Below are positions 56,021 to 64,000 of a DNA stretch of 64,000 bases, one piece after another. The position numbers and the translations under genes are program-made. The notes under the pieces were generated by a model. It saw nothing but the letters and a program-made list of their open reading frames with translations. It searched no databases and was not told where the DNA came from. The stretch is from CAWIOX01 sp963837775 (GTDB lineage: Bacteria > Pseudomonadota > Gammaproteobacteria > Burkholderiales > Burkholderiaceae_D), in assembly GCA_963837775.1 (NCBI GenBank), contig CAWIOX010000027.1, positions 62,001 through 126,000 of the forward strand. The letters are read 5' to 3'. The first letter of the stretch is position 1, and the number at the start of each line of letters is the position of its first letter.

Positions 56021-57397
56021 CTAGCAGTAGACGACATTCACCGCCAGCCCGCCGAGCGAGGTTTCCTTGTACTTGCTCTGCATGTCGACCCCGGTCTGGC
56101 GCATGGTTTCGATCACCTGGTCGAGCGACACCAGATGGGTGCCGTCGCTCATCAGCGCCATCCGCGCCGCATTGATCGCCTTGATCGCGCCCATGCTGTT
56201 GCGCTCGATGCAAGGCACCTGGACCAGCCCGTTGAGCGGGTCGCAGGTCATGCCGAGGCAATGTTCCATCGCGATTTCCGCCGCGTTTTCAATCTGCTGG
56301 TTAGTGCCGCCCAGCACCGCCGCCAGCCCCGCAGCGGCCATCGAGCACGACACCCCGATCTCGCCCTGGCAACCCATTTCGGCGGCGGAAATCGACGCAT
56401 TGCGCTTGTACAGCATGCCGATCCCGGCCGCCGTCAGCAGGAAGCGCAGCACGCCGTCATCATTGGCGCCGTCGCAGATGCGGGTGTAATAACTGAGCAC
56501 CGCCGGGATCACGCCGGCCGAACCGTTGGTCGGCGCGGTCACCACCCGCCCGCCGCTGGCGTTTTCTTCATTGACCGCGATCGCGAATGCGCTGACCAGG
56601 TCCATCAGCGCGAAATCCTTGCTCAGCTGGCCGTTATGGCCGAGCCCGACTTGCCGGAACAGCGCCGGCGCGCGCCGCTTCAGATTCAGCCCGCCGGGCA
56701 GGATGCCCTCGGTATTGAGTCCGCGCTCGACGCAGCCGCGCATCACGTCCCACACTTCCAGCACCCGCTCGCGGGTACGCCCGGCGCTCTGGTAACTCAA
56801 TTCGTTTTTCCAGACGATGTCGGCGATGTCGCACTGTTCGCGCTCGCACCAGGCCAGCAGATCCTTGGCGCTGGTAAACGGGCACGGTCCGACATGGGCC
56901 GCGCCGGCATTGCCGGCCTGGGCGGCAATTTCAGCCTCATCCAGCACCGCACCGCCGCCGATCGAGAAATATTCGCGCTGCAGCAAGGTCTGCCCTTCAG
57001 CATCGAAAGCGGACAGGCGCATGCCGTTCGGATGCTGCGGCAGGCTCTTTCTCTTGTGAAACAGCAGATCGGTTGCGCAGGCAAAACGGATAGGCTGTAC
57101 GCCGGCCAGCAACATTTCCTGATCCAGCAGCACCGCATCGACCCGTCCCTGCGCCAGCGCCGGATCGACGCTGTGCGGCACTTCGCCCAGCAATCCGAGC
57201 AGCACCGCGCTGTCGGTGCAGTGACCGACCCCGGTCAATGCCAGCGAACCGAACAGATCGGCCTGGACCCGCGTCACCTGCGCCAGTTGCGGCTGCAGGG
57301 TTTGCAAGAAGCGGCTGGCCGCCAGCATCGGGCCGACCGTGTGCGAACTGGACGGTCCGATGCCGATCCGGAATACTTCGAAGACGCTGAATGGCAT
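56021..57397 (-). CDS. sdaA: L-serine ammonia-lyase, iron-sulfur type
   Basis: Single-chain 4Fe-4S serine dehydratase of 458 residues, converting serine to pyruvate and ammonia. AAAGGAAA precedes the ATG. The N-terminal domain begins FEVFRIGIGPSSSHTVGPM; the catalytic domain has cluster cysteines in EMGCQGEIGVSC and HCLGMTCDPLNG. It ends VNVVYC, a C-terminal cysteine that in the Legionella enzyme folds into the active site and autoinhibits. Placed between soxG and glyA, it finishes the route from sarcosine to pyruvate. Confidence 0.95.
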   Translation of the reverse strand: MPFSVFEVFRIGIGPSSSHTVGPMLAASRFLQTLQPQLAQVTRVQADLFGSLALTGVGHCTDSAVLLGLLGEVPHSVDPALAQGRVDAVLLDQEMLLAGVQPIRFACATDLLFHKRKSLPQHPNGMRLSAFDAEGQTLLQREYFSIGGGAVLDEAEIAAQAGNAGAAHVGPCPFTSAKDLLAWCEREQCDIADIVWKNELSYQSAGRTRERVLEVWDVMRGCVERGLNTEGILPGGLNLKRRAPALFRQVGLGHNGQLSKDFALMDLVSAFAIAVNEENASGGRVVTAPTNGSAGVIPAVLSYYTRICDGANDDGVLRFLLTAAGIGMLYKRNASISAAEMGCQGEIGVSCSMAAAGLAAVLGGTNQQIENAAEIAMEHCLGMTCDPLNGLVQVPCIERNSMGAIKAINAARMALMSDGTHLVSLDQVIETMRQTGVDMQSKYKETSLGGLAVNVVYC

Positions 57398-57438
57398 GGT
57401 GCAGTTTCCTTTGAATGAGTCGCTACGCGACTTTCACG

Positions 57439-58075
57439 TTAAAGCAGGCGCAGCACGGGATGCGCTGTATCCGGCTGCAATGCGCTGATGCCCAGACCGT
57501 AAGGACGCGCCGCCTGCTTCAGCAGGGGCCACACGTAATCGGCGAAGCTGCGCCGGAAGATCACGAACACGCCATGCGCATCGACCCGGTACACGACGAT
57601 ATTGGCCTTGCTGCAGACCGTGCTCACCGCACGCCCGGGCGTCACCAGCGAGAAGTCGTATATCCCGACGTGATGCAGCAGTTCCAGATGCTTGCTGCCG
57701 CTCAGATAGACCTGGGTCAGGCCGCCGGAGTTGTCCACCACTTGCGCATGCAGCGACGCCAGCGCGGCTTCCAGCCGGCTGATGCACGCAGCTCAGATTC
57801 TGGCGCGCACAGACCAGCAGCCATTCATCCGGCGACTGCCACAGCAACAAGCCTTGCGGCGTCGCGACAAAGGTGCTCGGCTTGAGCGGCGGCGCCGCGC
57901 CCAGCACTTCATGGATCGCGGCCCGGAATGCCGCATCCTGGGCATCGCCGCGGATCTGGATGTAACCCAGCAGCGGCACTTCATTCATCCAGACGCCGCA
58001 GCTGTCGTTTTGCGGGCGGGCCTTGGCTGGCAGGTTGAATGCATGCAGCGGGGACTGCAAATATGGCTTATACAT
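57439..58075 (-). CDS. soxG: Sarcosine oxidase gamma subunit (frameshifted)
   Basis: Smallest folate-type subunit of heterotetrameric sarcosine oxidase, about 211 residues. The start MYKPYLQSPLHAFNLPAK at 58075 overlaps the end of soxA. One extra base at 57793-57794 shifts the frame after WLLVCARQNL; repaired, it continues CISRLEAALASLHAQVVDN, LTQVYLSGSKHLELLHH and ends FADYVWPLLKQAARPYGLG. Last of soxB-soxD-soxA-soxG. Confidence 0.88.
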
Positions 58076-61000
58076 TGTGGCGTTTCCCTTCCGGATCGAG
58101 GAATACAGGTGAAACAATCTTGGCGGCGATGACTTTGCCGCCGTCCCAGGCATGCACGGTCTGCCCTTCTTTCACCGCGCCGCCTTCGACCATCGCCAGC
58201 GCGATCGAACGTCCGATGCAGGCGCTGTGATAGCTGGACGTCACGTGTCCCAGCATGTGCGGCTGGTCGCCGACCTGGGCGCTGTGCAGCAGCTGCGCGC
58301 CTTCGGTCAGCACCTCCCGCGGGTCTTCGCTCATCAGGCCGACCATTTGCCGGCGGTCGCTGCGCGCGGTATCGGCGCGCGCCAGCGAGCGCTTGCCCAG
58401 GAACGAGAACGATTTTTTCATGCTGACCGCCCAGCTCATGCCGAGATCGATCGGCGTCACCGAACCATCGGTATCCTGGCCGACGATGATGAAGCCTTTT
58501 TCCGCCCGCAGCACGTGCATGGTTTCGGTGCCGTAAGGCGTGATGTCGAATTCGGCGCCGGCTTTCATCAGCGCCTCCCACATGTAGTGGCCGTAACTGG
58601 CATCGACGTTGACTTCATACGCGAGTTCGCCGGAAAAGCTGATCCGGAACACCCGCGCCGGCAGGCCGGCCACGGTGCCGGAACGGCAATCCATGAACTT
58701 GAACGCATCGGCCGACAGATCGATGTCGCTGCACAGTTTTTCCAGCACCGCGCGGCTGTTCGGGCCGACCAGTGCGCAAGTCGACCAGTGGTCGGTGACG
58801 GAAGTCAGGTAGACCTTCAGCTCCGGCCACTCGGTTTGCAGCCAGCGCTCAAGCCAGCTCATCACGCGCGCGGCGCCGCCGGTGGTGGTGGTCATCATGA
58901 AATGCTGGTCGCCCAGACAGGCGGTCACGCCGTCATCCATCACCATGCCGTTTTCATCGAGCATCAGGCCATAGCGGCATTTGCCCGGCGCCAGCTGGGT
59001 CCACGCATTCGCATAGACCCGGTTCAGGAATTCGCGCGCATCGGGTCCGCGGATATCGATTTTCCCCAGCGTCGACGCATCCAGCATCCCCACGCTGTTG
59101 CGGGTGGCCAGGCATTCGCGATTGACCGCCGCATGCAGGTCTTCATTGCCCTTGGGGAAATACCAGGGGCGCATCCATTGCCCGACCACTTCGAACTTGG
59201 CGTTGCGCGCGGTATGCGCCGCCTGCATCGCCGAGTAACGGTAAGGATCGAACGCGTCGCCGACTCATCGACCCGGCCAGCACCCCGAACGCAACCGGCG
59301 TGTAAGCCGGGCGATAGGTGGTGGTGCCGACCTCGGCGATCGATTTGCCCAGCGCATCGGCGGTGATCGCAAAGCCGTTGACGTTGGACAACTTGCCCTG
59401 ATCGGTGCCGAAACCCAGGCCGGTATAGCGCTTCACGTGCTCGACCGAACGATAGTTTTCGCGCACCGCCAGATGGATGTCGGATGCCGCCACATCGTTC
59501 TGGAAATCGACAAACGCCTTGCTGCCATGGCCTTCCGCCTTGCCATCCGGCACCCGGAAAATGCGGCGCGCCGGCGCGGCGTCCAGCGCAAAATTAATGC
59601 CGCCGGCACGCGGCACCGCGACCGAGGTCGACTTGCCCAGCGTCACGCACAAGGCCTTGAGGATGCGCGTGGTTTGCGCCAGCGCGGAATTCAGGCCGAA
59701 CTCGCCGGTCACTGCACCGACGCAGGCCACCCCGGGCCGCCCTTCGGATGGCGTGACGAACGCCAGTTTTTCCTCATTCCACAGCGGACGGCCGCCGTTG
59801 TGACAGAACAGATGCACGTTCGGCGACAGGCCGCCGGACGACAGCAGCAAGTCGCAAGCCAGTTTCGGCCCGCTGCCGGCTGCCTTGTTCTTGCCGGCGT
59901 CGAGTTGTATCAGTTGCGCGCCGTTGACTGCGCGTCCGCCGGTCGCAGTGGCAATGCCATAGCCGTTGAGCAATTCCACACCGGCTTCGCCGGCAGCCTT
60001 GACCCGTGCCGCCAGACCGCCCTTGCTGCGGGTGTCGGCCAGCGTCACCTTGGCGCCGCTCAGCGCCAGATCGCGCGCCGCACCGTAGGCCCAGTCATTG
60101 CTGGTCAATACCAGCACCCGTTGTCCGGCCCGCACCGCATAACGGTTCAGATAGGTTTGCCCGGCCGAAGCCGTCATCACGCCCGGCAAGTCGTTATTGC
60201 CGAACACCAGCGGCCGCTCGATCGCACCGGTCGCCAGCACCACATGACGGGCGCGGATCTTGTGCAGGCGCTGGCGCGGGATGTCGGGATTGCGGCGGGC
60301 AGGCGACACATGGTCCTGCATCAGCTCGACCGCCTGCATCAGGTTCAGGTCATGCAGCGCAAACGCGGTGGTGCGCGCCAGCCGCGTCACGTTCGGCATG
60401 CCGTCCAGTTCCGCGATGCAGCTGCTTAACCAGAGCGGCGATTGGTAGCCGTCGATTTTCGACTCATGGTCGGACAACAGCCAGCCGCCCATTTCCGACT
60501 GTTCATCGACCAGCATCACGCGCAATCCAGCCCGTGCGGCGATCAGCGCCGACCAGATGCCGCACGCGCCGCCGCCGACCACCAGCACGTCGACATGGTG
60601 ATGCATGTGATCGTAATATTCCGGGTCGGGATCGACCGGCGCATGACCGTAGCCGGCGGCGCGCCGGATGATGTCTTCGTACAAGGGCCACATCTTGGCC
60701 GGCGCCATGAAGGTCTTGTAGTAAAAGCCGGCCGGCATGAAGCGCGCGGCCTTGCCCATGATGCTTTTTGCATCAAAATTCAATGATGGCCAGCCGGTGG
60801 TCGAGAATGCGTTCAGGCCCGCATACATTTCGACCTGGGTCGCCTTCAGATTGGGCACGGTGCCGGCGCCCCGCTCCAGCTGTATCAGCGCATTCGGCTC
60901 TTCCGAACCATGGCCGATGATGCCGCGCGGGCGGCCATACTTGAAGCTGCGCCCGATCATGCGCACGCCATTGGCGAGCAGGGCCGAGGCCAGCGTATCG

Positions 61001-61098
61001 CCGGCAAAAGCCTGGAACGGCTTGCCGTCGAAGGTAAACGAGAGCGGCGTTTCGCGCTTGATGCGCGCGTTGGGACGGTTGACACGATATAAGTTCAC
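58068..61098 (-). CDS. soxA: Sarcosine oxidase alpha subunit (frameshifted)
   Basis: Large subunit, about 1009 residues. An N-terminal ferredoxin-like region (to about 100) is followed by an FAD/NAD-binding domain with VDVLVVGGGACGIWSAL near 169-185 and ARHVVLATGAIERPLVF, and a C-terminal aminomethyltransferase domain that binds tetrahydrofolate (RGPDAREFLNRVYANAW, CALVGPNSRAVLEKL). One extra base at about 59262-59268 splits the frame between PVAFGVLAGSM and GDAFDPYRYSAMQAAHTARN. Start overlaps the soxD stop (ATGA). Sarcosine is converted to glycine with methylene-tetrahydrofolate and hydrogen peroxide. Confidence 0.94.
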
Positions 61099-61388
61099 GC
61101 TGCCTCCTGCAGGTAAAGGAGTTTGCTTTCGGCCAGCGTCCAGCTGCCGGCGATTTCATGGGTCGCGGTGTGGCGCTTGACCACCACCACCTTGCGACAA
61201 CCGGCCGCATGCAGCCACTGCTCCCAATGCCAGCCCTTGGGATTTTTGCGCATGAAGACGTAATCGCCCCATTCGGCATCGGTGGCAGTTTCAGGCGTTG
61301 CCGGACGCTCGATGAAAGCCTCGCCGGCGTTGCTGAATTCTTCTTCTTCGCGTTCTTCGCCGCAATGCGGACAATACAAAATAAACAT
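61095..61388 (-). CDS. soxD: Sarcosine oxidase delta subunit
   Basis: Zinc-binding small subunit of 97 residues. It starts MFILYCPHCGEEREEEEF; the C-x2-C pair plus His and Cys in GWHWEQWLHAAGCRK form the zinc site. Frame intact, between soxB (23-base gap) and soxA (4-base overlap). Confidence 0.95.
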   Translation of the reverse strand: MFILYCPHCGEEREEEEFSNAGEAFIERPATPETATDAEWGDYVFMRKNPKGWHWEQWLHAAGCRKVVVVKRHTATHEIAGSWTLAESKLLYLQEAA

Positions 61389-61411
61389 GAGCCAGTTCTC
61401 CTGATATAAGA

Positions 61412-62670
61412 CTAATGCGCGACGCCGGCAGCACCGTGCTCGTCGATGAGATGTCCGGAATGGAAGCGATCCAGCGAAAACGGCGCATTGATCGGATGCG
61501 GCGCATCATGCGCGATGGTGTGCGCGAAGACGTTGCCCGAGCCGGGCGTGGCCTTGAAGCCGCCGGTGCCCCAGCCGCAATTGAAGTACAGGCCCTTGAC
61601 CGGCGTCTTGCCGATGATCGGGCAGGCGTCGGGCGACACATCGACGATCCCGCCCCACTGGCGGTTCATGCGCACCCGCGAGAACATCGGGAACAGCTGG
61701 ATGATTGCTGCGGCAGCATGCTCGACCACGTGCGGACTGCCGCGTTGCGCATAGCTCAGATAACTGTCGATGCCGGCGCCGATCACCAGCTCGCCCTTGT
61801 CGGACTGGCTGACATAGCCGTGCACCGCATTCGACATCACCACCGTGTCGAGCATCGGTTTCAGCGATTCCGACACGAAGGCCTGCAGCGGGTGGCTTTC
61901 CAGCGGCATGCGGAAGCCCGCCATCTTCGCCAAGCGTGGTGGAGTGGCCGGAAGCCACGCAGCCCACCCGGTCGGAGCGGATCGCGCCGCGCGAGGTCTG
62001 CACGCCGCGTATCCGTCCACCCTCGATATCGAAGCCGGTGACTTCGCATTGTTCGATGATGTCGACCCCCAGATTGCTGGCGGCGCGGGCAAAGCCCCAG
62101 GCCACCGCATCGTGCCGCGCGACACCGGCGCGCGGCTGGAAACTGGCGCCCATGATCGGATAGCGCGCGTTGCTGCTGGCATCGATCAAGCGGGATGCGC
62201 TCCTTGACCTCGGCCGCACTGAGCACCATGCCGTCGCTGCCGTTGAGCAGATTGGCATTGACGCGGCGCTCGATGTCGCGCATGTCTTGCAGCGTATGAC
62301 CGAGATTGAATACGCCGCGCTGGCTGAACATCACGTTGAAATTGATTTCCTGCGACAGCCCTTCCCACAGCTTGAGCGAGTGCTCGTAGATCGCCGAGGA
62401 TTCGTCATACAGGTAATTGGAGCGCACGATCGTGGTGTTGCGCGCGGTATTGCCGCCGCCCAGATAACCGCGCTCGATGACCGCGATATTCTTGATCTTG
62501 TGTTCCTTGGCCAGATAGTAGGCAGTCGCCAGACCATGGCCGCCGGCACCGATGATGATCACATCATACGAAGCCTTGGGTTCCGGACTGCGCCAGGCCG
62601 GCGTCCAGCCCTCATTGTGTTTGAAGCCCTGTTTTATCAGACTCCAGATCGAGTAGTTCTTATGTGCCAT
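61412..62670 (-). CDS. soxB: Sarcosine oxidase beta subunit (two frameshifts)
   Basis: Flavin subunit of about 418 residues that dehydrogenates sarcosine. The N-terminus has NYSIWSLIKQGFKHNEGW and the FAD motif YDVIIIGAGGHGLATAYYL. Two one-base insertions occur, at 62188-62189 (before IDASSNARYPIMGASFQ) and 61932-61933 (before AKMAGFRMPLESHPLQ). The repaired C-terminal part includes NCGWGTGGFKATPGSG, the FAD-binding end of this family. First gene of the sox operon, 330 bases downstream of the gbdR-type gene. Confidence 0.93.
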
Positions 62671-62999
62671 GGTGCGCTTTCTAGCGTTGGATCGTAGACA
62701 CCATTATTGAGATTCCGACCAACACAAAATTGATTGCAACGGACAGTGATTTGACAAATTACGACACGATCCGGAATCCGGCATCTTTTCCGATGCGGGC
62801 AGCAGCGCACCTGATCAGGATGGCGATCAAGCAGCGTGACAGATATGTACGGGAGGAAAGACAGCGCCAGCAAGGCGCTGCCGGTAATGCACAAACCCGT
62901 CACCGCGCCGCACTGCGTGCGGCCGGGAACGGGTAGTTGGCGGGTCGGGGGAATGAAGGAGGGTACTGCAAAAAGATGTTCTGTATTACAGCTTACCGA
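62671..62999. other. Intergenic region upstream of soxB
   Basis: 329 bases between the regulator stop and soxB. It should carry the promoter of the sox operon and any GbdR-type binding site; I could not assign one reliably. No repeat element or RNA gene was recognised. Confidence 0.5.
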
Positions 63000-63980
63000 T
63001 CACGCATGTTCGGCAATGTCTTTCTGATGCCGTTCCTGGCTCGGCGGATAGTTGAACAGGCTGCGGTACGATTTGCAGAAATGCGATGACGATTGAAAAC
63101 CGCAGGCCACCGTCACATCCATCACCGACATATTGGTTTGCAACAGGAACTCGCGGGCACGGCGCAGCCGCAGATTCAGGTAATGCTGCGCCGGCGTCGT
63201 GTTCAGATAGCGCTTGAACAGGCGCTCCAGCTGGCGCAATGAAAGTCCGACCTGTTCGGATAAATCATCCATCGACAGCGGTTCTTCGATATTCATTTCC
63301 ATGAAAACCGCCGCATCGAGCAAGGCCTCATGTCCGGAACCTATGCGTGCCAGCAATGGGATATGTTGCTGATCCTTCTGGTCGCGAATCCGCTCGACGC
63401 TGAATTGCTCGGACACATCGGCGGCCAGGCTCTTGCCGCCTTTCAAGCGAATGAAATGCAGCATCATGTCCAGCGGCGCGGTGCCGCCGGTGCAGGTAAA
63501 CGTATTGCGGTCGATGACGAACAGTTCCGGTGAAAACAGGACTTTCGGGAATTCCTCGCGCATCGACGCCAGGTTTTCCCAATGGATCGAGCAACGATAG
63601 CCATTCAGCAAACCTGCCTTCGCCAGTGCGAAAGTGCCGGTACACAAGGCCCCCATCGGCGTGCCTCTGGCCGCATAGTCCTGCAGCACGCTGACCACGC
63701 GGTCGCTCGTTCCTTCGCGCACATGCGTGCCGCCGCACACGAACAGAATATCGACCGGCGGCGCATTCTCCGGGCTATACATCGGAGACAGGCTTAAACC
63801 GTTGCTGGCCATCGTGGCAGGATCATCGCAACTGATGACAGACCAGCGATACAGCGTTTTTCTGCTGAGGTAATTTGCCATGCGCAAGGGTTCCAGCGCA
63901 TTGGCAAATGCAATCATGGAAAAGCTGGGCAGCACCAGAAAACCGATGTGTGATAACGCTGAAACATTCTGAGGGGACAT
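63000..63980 (-). CDS. gbdR: GbdR-type AraC-family regulator with GATase1-like domain
   Basis: Activator of 326 residues when started at ATG 63980, which has GGAG at good spacing. The N-terminal DJ-1/PfpI-type amidotransferase-like domain (about 10-190) includes GFLVLPSFSMIAFANALEP and GALCTGTFALAKAGLL; the C-terminal double HTH has LGLSLRQLERLFKRY-like and VACGFQSSSHFCKSYR segments. Such proteins (GbdR, SouR) sense glycine betaine, dimethylglycine or sarcosine and activate demethylation genes. Position directly before soxB supports that role; distinguishing GbdR from SouR needs comparison. Confidence 0.85.
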   Translation of the reverse strand: MSPQNVSALSHIGFLVLPSFSMIAFANALEPLRMANYLSRKTLYRWSVISCDDPATMASNGLSLSPMYSPENAPPVDILFVCGGTHVREGTSDRVVSVLQDYAARGTPMGALCTGTFALAKAGLLNGYRCSIHWENLASMREEFPKVLFSPELFVIDRNTFTCTGGTAPLDMMLHFIRLKGGKSLAADVSEQFSVERIRDQKDQQHIPLLARIGSGHEALLDAAVFMEMNIEEPLSMDDLSEQVGLSLRQLERLFKRYLNTTPAQHYLNLRLRRAREFLLQTNMSVMDVTVACGFQSSSHFCKSYRSLFNYPPSQERHQKDIAEHA

Positions 63981-64000
63981 TCCGAACTCCTGCAGCAATT

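Overview
This window looks like a chromosomal segment of a high-GC betaproteobacterium, most likely Burkholderiales and plausibly Oxalobacteraceae. That is an inference from gene content and order: the LOG / DUF2782 / thrB / BPSS1780-family block divergent from polA, the xseB-ispA-dxs-folE2 run, GcvA-type LysR regulators and a TorF-type porin. No rRNA, tRNA, CRISPR array, transposase or phage gene was recognised. About 48 protein genes are supported.

Layout. 1-4.1 kb: a polyamine-type (PotD/PotB/PotC/PotA-like) ABC operon on the minus strand, divergent from an SDR oxidoreductase and a LysR regulator (4.3-6.2 kb). 6.4-11.4 kb: chemoreceptor, BPSS1780-family membrane protein, thrB, DUF2782 protein, LOG protein. 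11.4-15.1 kb: polA and an EamA exporter. 15.2-18 kb: a cysteine-rich regulator divergent from a Tat-exported ferritin-like protein and a cytochrome c, then a ZIP metal transporter. 18-21.2 kb: sulfurtransferase, EamA transporter, Rieske oxygenase. 21.5-28.5 kb: xseB, ispA, dxs, folE2, a PduO-type adenosyltransferase, an FAD-linked oxidase and a LysR regulator. 29.1-31.4 kb: uvrD. 31.7-64 kb: a methylated-amine catabolic island.

The island runs almost entirely on the minus strand and encodes a near-complete choline-to-pyruvate route. Choline goes to betaine aldehyde and glycine betaine (betA, betB); betaine to dimethylglycine plus formaldehyde (gbcA, gbcB); dimethylglycine to sarcosine (dgcA, dgcB with etfA/etfB); sarcosine to glycine plus methylene-tetrahydrofolate (soxB, soxD, soxA, soxG); glycine plus methylene-tetrahydrofolate to serine (glyA); serine to pyruvate (sdaA). 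Released formaldehyde can be oxidised by a glutathione route (frmA, fghA) and by a glutathione-independent enzyme (fdhA). Two substrate-binding proteins (choX-like and betaine-type) have no permease or ATPase in the window. A GbdR-type AraC regulator sits upstream of soxB. Less understood members are a DHNA-aldolase-like gene, a DGC-domain protein, a DUF5943/V4R-like protein and an M19 dipeptidase lacking the usual HxD motif.

Two further properties stand out. First, about 21 single-base frameshifts, mostly one-base insertions, interrupt otherwise well-conserved genes including polA and ispA. This looks like uncorrected sequencing or assembly error rather than gene decay, and coordinates below span the repaired genes. 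Second, the intergenic spaces hold several interspersed repeat families, notably a ~75-bp element present seven times.
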